From: Woeseiaceae bacterium
GTDB taxonomy: Bacteria; Pseudomonadota; Gammaproteobacteria; Steroidobacterales; Woeseiaceae
Direction: 5' to 3'
DNA length: 56,400 nt
Assembly (NCBI GenBank): GCA_011772865.1
Contig: WVYQ01000046.1
Span: 62,419 to 118,818 of the forward strand
The position numbers were made by a program, and so were the translations under genes. Within the stretch, counting starts at the first letter, position 1. Every line of letters starts with the position of its first letter. The notes below the pieces were generated by a model. It was not told the origin of the DNA. It did not search any database and was given only the letters and a program-made list of their open reading frames with translations. This document shows positions 8,310 through 16,703 of the stretch, in pieces.

Positions 8310-9356
8310 GTGAGTCTGCCGAAGACCGCCAGCCAGTCCAGGGTGCGCGAAATGGCCGTCGCCCTGAAGATGAGCGAAGCTGCCTACGATCGTGCACTCG
8401 AGATTGCCGGCTGCCGACCCGATCGATTCACTTGGCGGCGTTACATCGATACGTTTCTGATCGCGGTTGGCGCCGCTTTAATCGTCGCGGGCGTCGCGGC
8501 ATTTTTCGCCTGGAACTGGGCGGATCTCGATCACCTCCACAAGTTCGCGCTCATCCAGCTCGGCATCGTGGCAACGGCCATCGCCGCCTGGCGCCTGTCG
8601 CTGGATTCTGCGGCGGGGCGGGCCGCCCTGTTCGCAACGGCTGCGCTCACGGGTATCCTGCTCGCGGTATACGGGCAGGTCTACCAGACGGGCGCCGACC
8701 CGTACGGCCTGTTTCTTACCTGGGCACTGCTGATCGCGCCGCTGTGTCTCATTGGGCGGCAGGCGGGGCTGTGGATCCTGTTCGTTATTCTCCTCAACCT
8801 CAGCCTGATCATGTACTACACGCAGGTGCTCAATCCGCCCGACGGCTGGTGGCAACTTACCCAGGTCCTCGGGCCGCTCGTCTGGCTGGCAAGCACCGTG
8901 ATGGATTCGACGCTGGCGAGTTACCTGTTCGCGCTCAACGCCGTGGCACTCGTCGCCTGGGAGGTCGGTGCCAACCGCGGTATCGGGTGGATGCAAGGGC
9001 GGGTACTGCCCGGCCTGATCGCGATGATGGCATTTAGCACCGTGCTGCCGCCGAGCCTGATTATGATCTTCGTCGGTGCGCTGGACGACAATGCGAACCT
9101 GCATTTCGTGTCTCCGCTCCTGTTGGCGATAACCACGGCCGCCTGCCTGTGGTACTACCAGTTCAGGCGACGCGATCTCTTCATCCTGACGCTGTGCCTG
9201 TTCGCGGCCATTCTCGTGATCACGTCGTTTTCCATCCGCTACTCGATGGGTGGCGTCGGGACGCTATTGCTGCTGGCCATCCTGATCATCGGCCAGGTCG
9301 CAGGTGCGGCCTGGTGGCTCAGAAACATTGCGCGCCGCTGGGAGGATGAGGCGTGA
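8310..9356 (+). CDS. DUF2157 domain-containing membrane protein
   Basis: A 348-residue protein with a short cytosolic N-terminus and about ten hydrophobic helices. The motif FFAWNWADLDHLHKFALIQ followed by AVYGQVYQTGADPYGLFLTW is the DUF2157 signature. Its function is unknown; it is usually encoded just before DUF4401 and GDYXXLXY proteins, exactly as here. GTG 8310 was chosen: a GGGAG sequence lies 7 nt before it, and the nearby ATG at 8306 is in another frame that lacks protein character. The stop codon overlaps the next start by 4 bp, so translation is probably coupled. Confidence 0.85.
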   Translation: MSLPKTASQSRVREMAVALKMSEAAYDRALEIAGCRPDRFTWRRYIDTFLIAVGAALIVAGVAAFFAWNWADLDHLHKFALIQLGIVATAIAAWRLSLDSAAGRAALFATAALTGILLAVYGQVYQTGADPYGLFLTWALLIAPLCLIGRQAGLWILFVILLNLSLIMYYTQVLNPPDGWWQLTQVLGPLVWLASTVMDSTLASYLFALNAVALVAWEVGANRGIGWMQGRVLPGLIAMMAFSTVLPPSLIMIFVGALDDNANLHFVSPLLLAITTAACLWYYQFRRRDLFILTLCLFAAILVITSFSIRYSMGGVGTLLLLAILIIGQVAGAAWWLRNIARRWEDEA

Positions 9357-10450
9357 GCAAGACAATGGCACAGGTGATCGATCAGCTGGCCGCTGAACAA
9401 CTGCTCGCCGGCGATGATCTGCAATCGGCCATTGCCTACGTTGAAGACCGGCCGGTTCAGCAGCCCTGGTACATCCGGACGATGGTCGGTTTTGGGGCCT
9501 GGCTTGCGAGCCTGCTGCTGATTGGCTTTGTCAGCAGTTTCACTTTCGCAATGGAGGGTGGATACGCGTTCGTCGGCATCGTGTTCATCGTTGCCGCCGT
9601 GATCGCGCGCTACCGCTTCGACAACGACTTCATGGTGCAGAGCGTGCTGGCGCTGAGCCTGGCGGGGCAGGCGCTCGTTGCGTTCGGATTTGTCGAGACT
9701 ATCGGCAAGGAGGAGCCGGAGAATTTCTGCATATTCGTGGTCGTCATGAGTTCCGTTCTTTTCTTCGTCATGCCGGACCGGATTCACCGCGTGATCATGG
9801 TGCTGCTCGCCGCGGGCTGTGCCACCGCATTGCTGTACTTCGTGAACCTCAACGATCTCGTGCCGGCCCTCGGCCCGTTGCTTGCTTTCGCTCTGATCGT
9901 CCTGCACATCAGCCAGGGAAGGCTCATCGCGGCCGGGTACGGTGAGTATGTCAAGCCGCTGCTGAACGGACTGATGCTCGCCGCGTTCGGCTTGCTGCTG
10001 ATCTCCACGATCTACGTTCTGCCCGAGTTGTCCGGGGGCGATACCCGAATCTATCCGCGGCCCTGGGTCTCGACGATCCTGCTGGGAGCGCTGCTCCTGT
10101 GGGTCGGTGCGCGCACGTGGTCAAGGATCGGGAATACGGGAAGCAGGCAGAACAGTGCAATGCTGATTGCGCTGATACTGACCATTACGGCGAGCTGTTA
10201 TGCGGCTCCCGGTATCCTGCTCGCGCTCATCGTCATCATACTCGGGGCCGATTCGGGTGACCGGAACTTCGCGGCCGTCGGCACCGGGTTCCTGATCATA
10301 TTTCTCGCAACTTATTTCTATGGTATCGAGGTGACGATGCTCACCAAGTCGATCAGCCTGGTCGCGACGGGCGTCGTGCTGCTTCTGGCTCGCTGGCTGT
10401 TACTCACCCTTATCGACCGCGATGCACGCGGGGAGGAATCCGATGCTTGA
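9353..10450 (+). CDS. DUF4401 domain-containing membrane protein
   Basis: A 365-residue multi-span membrane protein. The N-terminal soluble stretch (QVIDQLAAEQLLAGDDLQSAI) followed by PWYIRTMVGFGAWLASLLLIGF matches DUF4401, the usual second member of this three-gene set. About ten TM segments follow. The last ones contain the Gly-Ala-Asp segment ILGADSGDRNFAAVGTGFL, also conserved in the family as I recall. Start GTG 9353 lies within the stop of the upstream gene (4-bp overlap) and its own stop overlaps the downstream gene by 8 bp: a translationally coupled operon. The role is unknown; a membrane complex with both neighbours is inferred from the gene coupling. Confidence 0.85.
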   Translation: MSKTMAQVIDQLAAEQLLAGDDLQSAIAYVEDRPVQQPWYIRTMVGFGAWLASLLLIGFVSSFTFAMEGGYAFVGIVFIVAAVIARYRFDNDFMVQSVLALSLAGQALVAFGFVETIGKEEPENFCIFVVVMSSVLFFVMPDRIHRVIMVLLAAGCATALLYFVNLNDLVPALGPLLAFALIVLHISQGRLIAAGYGEYVKPLLNGLMLAAFGLLLISTIYVLPELSGGDTRIYPRPWVSTILLGALLLWVGARTWSRIGNTGSRQNSAMLIALILTITASCYAAPGILLALIVIILGADSGDRNFAAVGTGFLIIFLATYFYGIEVTMLTKSISLVATGVVLLLARWLLLTLIDRDARGEESDA

Positions 10451-10973
10451 TTTGTCGTTCCGTATCCCGCAGAAAGCACGTCTCGTCGTGCTCGCAATTA
10501 CGCCGCTCGCAATATTGGGGCTGGTCAACAGCCAGATAATGAGCAAAGAGGCCATTGTTGCTGATGGTCACGTGGTGCTCCTGCGACTCGCTCCCCGGGA
10601 TCCGCGCTCGCTTCTACAGGGCGACTACATGGCGCTTCGATACAGGATAGCCGAAGAGGTGGCGAGCGCGGCGAGAGACGCACAGCTGTCTGACGGTGTC
10701 GTTGTGATTCGCCTCGATGAGGACCGCGTCGCGGCGTTTGAAGCGATCTACGACGGACAGCAACTCATGGCCAACCAGCTGCTGCTGCGTTTCCGAAAGC
10801 GCGGCGACTCGGTACGGCTGGCGAGCGACGCCTTTTTCTTCGAGGAAGGCGAATGGCCGACCTATCAAGGCGCGGTCTACGGGGAACTCGCTGTCAATGA
10901 CGACGGTGAGGCAGTCCTCACGGGACTCCGCGGCGGCGACCGGCAAAAACTGGGGCCGGTGCCCGACCAATAA
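10443..10973 (+). CDS. GDYXXLXY domain-containing protein
   Basis: A 176-residue protein with one N-terminal TM helix (ARLVVLAITPLAILGLVNSQI) and a C-terminal extracytoplasmic domain. The family motif is seen as LLQGDYMALRYRI, preceded by VLLRLAPRDPRS, so the assignment to the GDYXXLXY family is firm even though its biochemical role is unknown. ATG 10443 was chosen because it sits inside the end of the DUF4401 gene and leaves the TM helix at the N-terminus. It is the last gene of the three-gene set. The next gene starts 87 bp on with its own ribosome-binding site. Confidence 0.88.
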   Translation: MLDLSFRIPQKARLVVLAITPLAILGLVNSQIMSKEAIVADGHVVLLRLAPRDPRSLLQGDYMALRYRIAEEVASAARDAQLSDGVVVIRLDEDRVAAFEAIYDGQQLMANQLLLRFRKRGDSVRLASDAFFFEEGEWPTYQGAVYGELAVNDDGEAVLTGLRGGDRQKLGPVPDQ

Positions 10974-11060
10974 GCGCCAGGGCATTGCGGTAAACCACAG
11001 TTGTCGGGGTTACTCGCACCGTCAAAATAGTTGTGACAGGCAGCTGTTTTCCGGGAGACC

Positions 11061-12128
11061 GTGGTGATAAGAGATTTTCGCAACGTCCTGATGACGATCA
11101 GCGCGCTGTTCCTCGCGCTGCCTTCCGCTGCCCATGCCGCGGACATCGACAACGGCCGGCAGATATACGATACCTATTGCACGTCCTGCCACGGCGCGGG
11201 CGCCAGGCTCGACCCGTCGAGCCCAGTGATCCAGGGCCTCGGAGTCACGCCTGCCGATTTCTCGGATCCGCTTTTCAACAGCCGCGAGCCCGCGGCCGAT
11301 TGGGAGATGGTCATCAAGCACGGCGGCCATGCCCTTGGCCTCTCCGAGCAAATGCCGGCGCAGGGCGAGGCTCTGGATGATGAGCAGATAGCTGACGTCA
11401 CGGCGTACCTGAAGTCCGTCGTGGACACGAGTGCTTTCCCGCCCGGGGAAATGAACCTGATGCTCGCGATCCGGACCAAGAAAGCGTTTCCCGAGGACGA
11501 GGTCGTCTACGTCGGGCGATACACGGAGCAGGACGGCGATAACGCCTTCAAGCAGGTCCTCGAGTATGAAAAACGCATCGGCAAGGCCGGGCAGGGCATC
11601 GTCGAGCTCGTCCATGAGCGGGAAGGATCGGTGAGCGAACTGGCCGAGGCGGAGATCGGCTACAAGCACGCTGTCTCGTTCAGCAGGTCACACGTGTTGT
11701 CTGCGGCAGCGGTCGTCGCTATCCCGATCGAGGCCGACGGTGACGGCGAACTGCAGACCTACCTTGCGTACGGCAAGGTATTGTCCCCGTCCTGGATATT
11801 TCAGAGCAGCCTGCGATTGAAATTCCCGTTCGAAGGTGCGAGCGACGGCGAGGCCGAGCTGGCCGGCATCGTCCACTACGTGCATTCGCCCTGGCCGCGG
11901 CGTGTCTTCCCGGCACTCGAGATCGTCGCCACCAATCCATTCCGGTCCTCTAACGGCGACCTCGAGTGGACGGCCATGCCGCAGGTCAGAATCGGGCTCA
12001 CGCGCGGCGGCCATGTCGCGCTCAATCTCGGGGTCGAGTTTCCGCTATCCGATCAGTCGTGGGACCAGCGGTACTACATGACGCTGCTGTGGGATTTCGC
12101 GGACGGGGGTTTCTTCCAGGGCTGGTAA
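11061..12128 (+). CDS. Periplasmic cytochrome c with C-terminal beta-rich (barrel-like) domain
   Basis: A 355-residue protein with a signal peptide ending at AHA-AD, a class I cytochrome c domain (heme motif CTSCH at residues 40-44, probable axial Met98 in SEQMPAQGE), and from about residue 125 a long region of alternating hydrophobic and polar beta-strands (KHAVSFSRSHVLSAAAVVAI, LQTYLAYGKVLSPSWIFQSS, GHVALNLGVEFPL, YYMTLLWDFADG). The second region reads like the C-terminal strands of an outer-membrane transporter-like beta-barrel, though it is short for a complete one. Starting at GTG 11061 or 11064 puts GGGAG at proper spacing. A cytochrome physically joined to a barrel-like domain suggests electron transfer at the outer membrane; that is inference. 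Confidence 0.78.
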   Translation: MVIRDFRNVLMTISALFLALPSAAHAADIDNGRQIYDTYCTSCHGAGARLDPSSPVIQGLGVTPADFSDPLFNSREPAADWEMVIKHGGHALGLSEQMPAQGEALDDEQIADVTAYLKSVVDTSAFPPGEMNLMLAIRTKKAFPEDEVVYVGRYTEQDGDNAFKQVLEYEKRIGKAGQGIVELVHEREGSVSELAEAEIGYKHAVSFSRSHVLSAAAVVAIPIEADGDGELQTYLAYGKVLSPSWIFQSSLRLKFPFEGASDGEAELAGIVHYVHSPWPRRVFPALEIVATNPFRSSNGDLEWTAMPQVRIGLTRGGHVALNLGVEFPLSDQSWDQRYYMTLLWDFADGGFFQGW

Positions 12129-12189
12129 GCGCCAAAGCCATGCCCCCGCCGTGATAGCATCGCTCCGCAGACGGACCGGAGAACTCATC

Positions 12190-12675
12190 ATGCCAGAGAT
12201 CACGCCTCTTGGCTGGTTTCATACCGCGCTGGGCATTGTCGCGTTATCGAGCGGTGTCTACACACTGGCCAGATACAAGGAAATCTTGCTGCGGACGGGG
12301 TCGGGAAAGATCTATCTGCTCGCGACACTGGTTACGGCGGCAACCGCCCTGGGTATTTTTCAGCATGGTGGATTCGGACCCGGCCATGCGCTGGCCATAG
12401 CGACCGTACTGGCATTGGCGACCGGCACAGTCGCAGCCACAACGGGCCTGTTTGGCAAGTTGTCCCGCTATATGCAGGCGATCAGCTACTCCGCGACACT
12501 GCTTTTTCACACCGTACCCGCGGTGACCGACGGCCTGATGCGACTGCCTAAAGGCGATCCGGTGGTTGCCTCGCTTGACGACCCGATCCTTAGGACCTGC
12601 TACCTGGTCCTGGTCGTTCTTTTCCTGATCGGGATCAGCCTGCAATTGCGGTGGATATATCGGCAGGCCGCGTAA
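12190..12675 (+). CDS. Four-TM membrane protein of unknown function
   Basis: A 161-residue protein with four hydrophobic helices (FHTALGIVALSSGVYTLA, IYLLATLVTAATALGIF, HALAIATVLALATGTVAATTG, YLVLVVLFLIGISLQL) and histidines at helix ends (FHTA, FQHGGFGPGHA, FHTVPA) that could bind heme or metal. The layout resembles DUF2306-like predicted membrane proteins, but I would not assign it firmly. ATG 12190 follows a CGGAG sequence at good distance. It lies 61 bp after the cytochrome gene on the same strand, so a redox-related membrane role is a weak inference. Confidence 0.7.
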   Translation: MPEITPLGWFHTALGIVALSSGVYTLARYKEILLRTGSGKIYLLATLVTAATALGIFQHGGFGPGHALAIATVLALATGTVAATTGLFGKLSRYMQAISYSATLLFHTVPAVTDGLMRLPKGDPVVASLDDPILRTCYLVLVVLFLIGISLQLRWIYRQAA

Positions 12676-12716
12676 AACACTTATTGCCTCCGGCGCCCTG
12701 ATGTCTTAAAGGTAAA

Positions 12717-13976
12717 GTGTGGCCGTGTTCGGCCACAAAGGACAGGGCGCTGAACATACTGCTGATCATCCTGATCCTGCTGGTGGTGACCCGTACGTTC
12801 GGGGAGCTGGCCGAGCGTGGTCGTCTGCCGGCGCTGGTCGGCGAGCTCGTGGCCGGTATTTTTCTGGGTTACTTGCTGCAGCGCTTCCAGGCTTTGGCGC
12901 CCTCTGTCTGGTTCGCTGCAAACAGCGAGATTTTCGCAGGGCTTGCCGATCTCGGCATGTTTTTCCTGATGCTGCTGGCCGGTATCCGCATGGAGCCGCT
13001 GGATTTTGCGCGATCGTCGAAGTCAGCTGTCCTGATTGCCTTGGGTGGCATGGCGCTCCCGGTAGGCATCGGTTTTTTCCTGGGTCAGGCGATTCTGCCG
13101 GAGTCCGATTACAAGAATGCGCAGGCCCTGTTCATCGGTGTCGCTCTTGCGATTACCGCGGTGCCGGTCGCGGTTCGAATCTTCATGGATCTCGATGCCC
13201 TGGAGACCCGGATCGGAAAGGCCGTTATCGCCGCAGCACTTTGGGACGACGTTCTCAGCCTGTTATTGATGGCACTGCTGCTGGCTGCAATCGGCAGTCA
13301 GGCTACCGGTTCGTTCTCGCTGGATAATATCTTGCCCGTTATTGGCAAGGTATTGCTGTTCTTCGTCATCACGATCCCCGTCGGCCTGTATGTCTTTCCG
13401 TTGATCGGCAAATCCTTCCGGCACCTGAGCTTTCCCGAAGTCGATTTCAGCATGCTGCTGATCGGTGCGCTGTCATACGCCGTGCTTGCAGAAGTCCTGG
13501 ACCTGCATCTGATCATCGGTGCGTTCATGGCCGGTATGTTCTTCCACCCGAAGGTCGTCGAGCGGGGCATCTACGACCGGGTAGAACAGCAGATGTCGGG
13601 CCTGACACGTGGCTTCCTGGCGCCGATCTTCTTCGTTTCGGTGGGTTTTCATCTCGATTTCAGCAGCGTTGCCGCGGCGCCGGGATTTGTCGTTGTACTG
13701 ACCGCCCTGGCGCTCGCCAGCAAGTTGATCGGGTCGGGCATCCCCGCCTATTGGACAGGGTTTACAAAACGCGAGTCACTGCTGGTCGGCGTCGGTATGA
13801 GCGGCAGGGGGGCCGTTGAGCTCGTTATCGCAGGCGTCGCGCTCGAGGCCGGACTGTTCCTGCAGCCGGACCCGCCAGGCGTCATTGTCCAGAGCCTCTT
13901 CTCCGCGATCGTTATCATGGCAATCGTGACGACCGTGGCAACGCCAATCGCCCTCAGATTGTTGTGGAAAAAGTGA
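12717..13976 (+). CDS. Cation:proton antiporter, CPA2 (KefB/NhaS-like) family
   Basis: A 419-residue integral membrane protein with about 12 TM helices. The family motifs are LPALVGELVAGIFLGYLL, ADLGMFFLMLLAGIRM, ALAITAVPVAVRIFMDLD, LGKAVIAAALWDDVLS-type (seen as RIGKAVIAAALWDDVL, holding the conserved acidic ion-binding residue), and GAFMAGMFF. No C-terminal RCK/TrkA-N domain is present, so it is a bare transport unit exchanging monovalent cations for protons across the inner membrane. The start is uncertain: GTG 12717 has AAAGG only 4 nt upstream, and no ATG precedes the first helix. The 3' end overlaps the convergent TPR gene by 23 bp. Confidence 0.88.
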   Translation: MWPCSATKDRALNILLIILILLVVTRTFGELAERGRLPALVGELVAGIFLGYLLQRFQALAPSVWFAANSEIFAGLADLGMFFLMLLAGIRMEPLDFARSSKSAVLIALGGMALPVGIGFFLGQAILPESDYKNAQALFIGVALAITAVPVAVRIFMDLDALETRIGKAVIAAALWDDVLSLLLMALLLAAIGSQATGSFSLDNILPVIGKVLLFFVITIPVGLYVFPLIGKSFRHLSFPEVDFSMLLIGALSYAVLAEVLDLHLIIGAFMAGMFFHPKVVERGIYDRVEQQMSGLTRGFLAPIFFVSVGFHLDFSSVAAAPGFVVVLTALALASKLIGSGIPAYWTGFTKRESLLVGVGMSGRGAVELVIAGVALEAGLFLQPDPPGVIVQSLFSAIVIMAIVTTVATPIALRLLWKK

Positions 13977-15975
13977 TCGGGTTCGGGTCCGAATACCGTA
14001 TATAACCGTGTTCGCCACGATGCCCGACCATGATCGGGTGCTCGGTGGATACCGCATCGAGATCGAGGCGATTGAGCGGTCTGCCTTCTTCCTGCTTCGT
14101 GTCGTCGTACATGAAGCCGATGATCCATTGACCAGGGGGCGTCGATGCCGCGCGCTGGCAGGCAAAACTGAGCGATGCGACTTCGTGCCGCATCACCCCC
14201 AATTCCTCGAGGTGCCTGGTCAGGTTGGAGTAGGGCGCCGGGTCGAAATGCGTATACGACAGTAGCTGGATGAGACGCCCGAGGAATTCGGGTCGGTCGA
14301 GTGGCTGCAGCACAGCTTGCGCCTCCTCGACGCGACCCAGCGTCTTCAGCGCGAGCCACTGGATGTTGTTGTTTTCTATTGAGTAAGGTGAAAAGTCGAA
14401 ATCGGCGTACAGTTTGTCGGCGTCCGCCACGCGACCCTCGGCGCAGGCCTGTCGAATCCGCACCATGAGCTTCCAGGTCGGATCATCCGCGCTGTCGATG
14501 TAGCGTTGACCGATGTCCGCCGCCTCCTTGACCCTGTCACCGTAAAGAAGGATTCGATGGATCTGGTAGTAGTCACCGGCTGCAGGCGACGGGAGCGCCA
14601 GCATTCTTTCTGCGCCAGCCAGGCCGGCCTCGAGATCGAGGCGAGTTACGATCGCATAGAAATTCGACATCTGGTCGTTGTTCTCGAAATCGTGCGCCAC
14701 AGCCTCGTCTATAAAAGACCTGGCATCGTCGAAACGCGAAACTTCGATCAGGGCAGAAATATGGTCAACCCAGAAGTCGCGCTCATAAGGGTGGAACTCG
14801 AGCTGGGCGCGCGTGAGCTCGACGATATCGGTAAGGCGCATCTGGGCGCGGGCGCGAATAATTTCGGCGCCGAGTTTCGAATCGTCATCGCGTGCATAGC
14901 GCATCGCGCTGGCCGACGCTGCTGCGAATATGTCCTGCAGTTCAGTTTCGGAGAGATCTGCAGGCGCAGCCGTCATATTGGCCGGGCTCATCCAGCCGTA
15001 GACGATGGTGGCGAACAACAGGTGTGCCTCGGCGAACTCGGGGTCTTCGCGGATGATGTTCTCGTACAGGCGCAGCTGCTCGGCCGCAGCCGCCAGGTCC
15101 ACTTCGTCGAGAATCCGGATTGTCAGTTCGCGCAGCTGTACGAATAACTCCCAGGCTGCAATGGACTCGGTGCCGGCGGCTACCATTCTGCGCAGTTCTT
15201 CGGGATCCATTGCGGTATCGAGCAGTGACGCGATCTCGAATGCGATTCTTTCCTGGATATCGATCGAGTCATCGCTGCTCGCGTCGTAGGTCTCCGACCA
15301 CAGGTGCGCATCGTCGGATGCCCGGATTAACTGAGCGGTTACACGAATACGATCGCCGGCGCGCCGCACCGAGCCTTCGAGAATATGGGCCACATCGAGC
15401 TCTGCTGCGATGGCTTTTGCGTCTTTGTCCGAGTCGCGATAGGCAAAGGCGGAGGTACGGGACGCCACTCGCAGATCCCGGGTGCGCGCCAGGGCATTGA
15501 GGATTTCGTCCGTCAGGCCGTCGGCAAACCAGGCGTGGTCGCTGTCGGGACTGAAGTCGGCGAACGGCAATACGGCAATCGATTTATCGACGACGGCGCT
15601 GGCAGGCTCAGGAGACGATTCGGCAGCAGGCCGCTGCAGCTTGTCCCAGCCCAGCGCCGCAACGGCGATGACGAGCGCCACGAGGGTGATGCGGTTGAGG
15701 GTCTTTTTTGATCGGGGGTCCTTGGGCGTGTCCGCCGGCAAGTCTTTCGCCAGCTTCACGCCCTCCGGCGTCAGTTCGTAGGCCCAGGCGAGAAACAACG
15801 CGACAGGCAGGCCGAGCAGCAGCACGACGATGAGCATCTGCATGAACCAATCAGGCGCATTGAAGGCGTCGGCGGCCAGGTCTGCCACCTGCGCGACGAG
15901 CCAGCCCGCAACGATGTAGGCGATCGCAACGCGAAAAACATTGCGATAGCGAAGCTCCTCGATGAACCCCCGCAT
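13954..15975 (-). CDS. Membrane-anchored TolB-like/TPR protein with an amidohydrolase-derived C-terminal tail
   Basis: A 673-residue protein. Residues 1-110 hold a basic N-terminus (EELRYRNVFRVAIAYIVAGW) and three TM helices, so the rest is predicted to lie in the periplasm. Residues about 130-250 form a TolB-amino-terminal-like (COG5616/FlgO-like) domain: SIAVLPFADFSPDSDHAWFADG, then LRVASRTSAFAYRD and ILEGSVRRAGDRIRVTAQL. Helical TPR-like repeats follow up to FACQ (residue 607). The last 66 residues (TPPGQWIIGFMYDDTKQEE, RLDLDAVSTEHPIMVGHRG) instead match YtcJ-type amidohydrolases, see the separate entry. It is one of five paralogs in the window. Function unknown; a scaffolding or sensing role is inferred from TPRs. 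Confidence 0.85.
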   Translation of the reverse strand: MRGFIEELRYRNVFRVAIAYIVAGWLVAQVADLAADAFNAPDWFMQMLIVVLLLGLPVALFLAWAYELTPEGVKLAKDLPADTPKDPRSKKTLNRITLVALVIAVAALGWDKLQRPAAESSPEPASAVVDKSIAVLPFADFSPDSDHAWFADGLTDEILNALARTRDLRVASRTSAFAYRDSDKDAKAIAAELDVAHILEGSVRRAGDRIRVTAQLIRASDDAHLWSETYDASSDDSIDIQERIAFEIASLLDTAMDPEELRRMVAAGTESIAAWELFVQLRELTIRILDEVDLAAAAEQLRLYENIIREDPEFAEAHLLFATIVYGWMSPANMTAAPADLSETELQDIFAAASASAMRYARDDDSKLGAEIIRARAQMRLTDIVELTRAQLEFHPYERDFWVDHISALIEVSRFDDARSFIDEAVAHDFENNDQMSNFYAIVTRLDLEAGLAGAERMLALPSPAAGDYYQIHRILLYGDRVKEAADIGQRYIDSADDPTWKLMVRIRQACAEGRVADADKLYADFDFSPYSIENNNIQWLALKTLGRVEEAQAVLQPLDRPEFLGRLIQLLSYTHFDPAPYSNLTRHLEELGVMRHEVASLSFACQRAASTPPGQWIIGFMYDDTKQEEGRPLNRLDLDAVSTEHPIMVGHRGEHGYIRYSDPNPITFSTTI
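13957..14154 (-). pseudogene. Relic of a YtcJ-like amidohydrolase, read in frame as the tail of the TPR protein
   Basis: The 66 codons after the TPR domain encode PPGQWIIGFMYDDTKQEEGR, then PLNRLDLDAVSTEHPIMVGHRG, the order and spacing known from the substrate-entry part of YtcJ/AepA-type metal-dependent amidohydrolases (PPGxWIxGxGYDDT...R...LDxVxxxHPVxxxHRGGH). Similarity stops near 14020, where HRGEHGYIRYS replaces the expected HRGGHT...NS; switching frame at that point gives NTVIYG, consistent with an indel. Everything else of an amidohydrolase (metal ligands, about 500 residues) is missing, and the antiporter gene begins immediately. A deletion or recombination that joined two genes is the likely origin. 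Confidence 0.65.
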
Positions 15976-16067
15976 ACGGGACCCCGCATGACCCTAAGAC
16001 AGCCCAAACAATACCAAAATTGACCGGTTATGGCCTCGACTGCTCGATCGGAACTAAGGGGCCCTGG

Positions 16068-16622
16068 TCAATGGTCGGGATCTTCAGGTTCCCGCTGTTT
16101 GATTCGTTCCATGTGCAATATGAGCGAATCGACCGTCTCCTTCAGCAAGTCGAGTTCCTCGACAGAGAGTTCCTGCAGGTGTTCCAGGTTGTACTCGATG
16201 GTTTCCACGAGGCGATGCACCGGCCGCTGCAGGCGCCGCATGAAATACCCCGTGACCGTGGCCACGATGATGCCGAAGAAAATCATGGAGCCCAGGACAA
16301 TCCAGGCGCCGCCAATGGCTTGCGACAGGCGCGCGGATGGCATGTCGGCGATACCGGCTGTCGAGAATGCCGCAATTCCCCAGTACAACGCTTCGCCAAA
16401 AGTCCTTATGACGGGGTCGGCCGCCCGTTGCTCGGCAAAGTACAGCGCGGCCGCAAAGAGAAACCACAACGCCACAAGCAGGACGGCGAAACTGACCAGC
16501 GGAGTGTCGGTCGCCATGGACCGCACATAACGAATTACGGCGAATCCACTGGCTCTGCGAAGGCGCCTTCGAGATCCACGCAGTTTCGCCGACCGCGGAC
16601 TCCTGTGCGAATGACCGGCCAT
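16068..16622 (-). CDS. Two-TM ion-channel-like protein with non-canonical selectivity filter
   Basis: A 184-residue protein with a TM1-pore-TM2 layout of the ion_trans_2 type: TM1 VSFAVLLVALWFLFAAAL (about 43-60), pore helix EALYWGIAAFSTAG (77-90), TM2 GGAWIVLGSMIFFGIIVATV (104-123), then a cytosolic, coiled-coil-prone tail RLVETIEYNLEHLQELSVEE. Where potassium channels have T-V-G-Y-G-D, this protein has S-T-A-G-I-A-D (residues 87-93), so K+ selectivity is doubtful. The N-terminal 35 residues are very basic; an internal Met36 is an alternative start. It lies alone between the TPR gene and the crotonase gene, on their strand. Confidence 0.75.
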   Translation of the reverse strand: MAGHSHRSPRSAKLRGSRRRLRRASGFAVIRYVRSMATDTPLVSFAVLLVALWFLFAAALYFAEQRAADPVIRTFGEALYWGIAAFSTAGIADMPSARLSQAIGGAWIVLGSMIFFGIIVATVTGYFMRRLQRPVHRLVETIEYNLEHLQELSVEELDLLKETVDSLILHMERIKQREPEDPDH

Positions 16623-16703
16623 ACCGTACTCCGTAGTTATGATGCGCCCGGTTGGCCTTGTCAGACATACGTAATCCGCGCAAATGGCGCGCTGCCGACA
16701 TTG

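Noticed and set aside
7012-8397. Open frame of 461 codons antisense to the secreted orphan
   Set aside because: The plus-strand frame has a signal peptide and better codon character; the antisense frame would also overlap the DUF2157 start.
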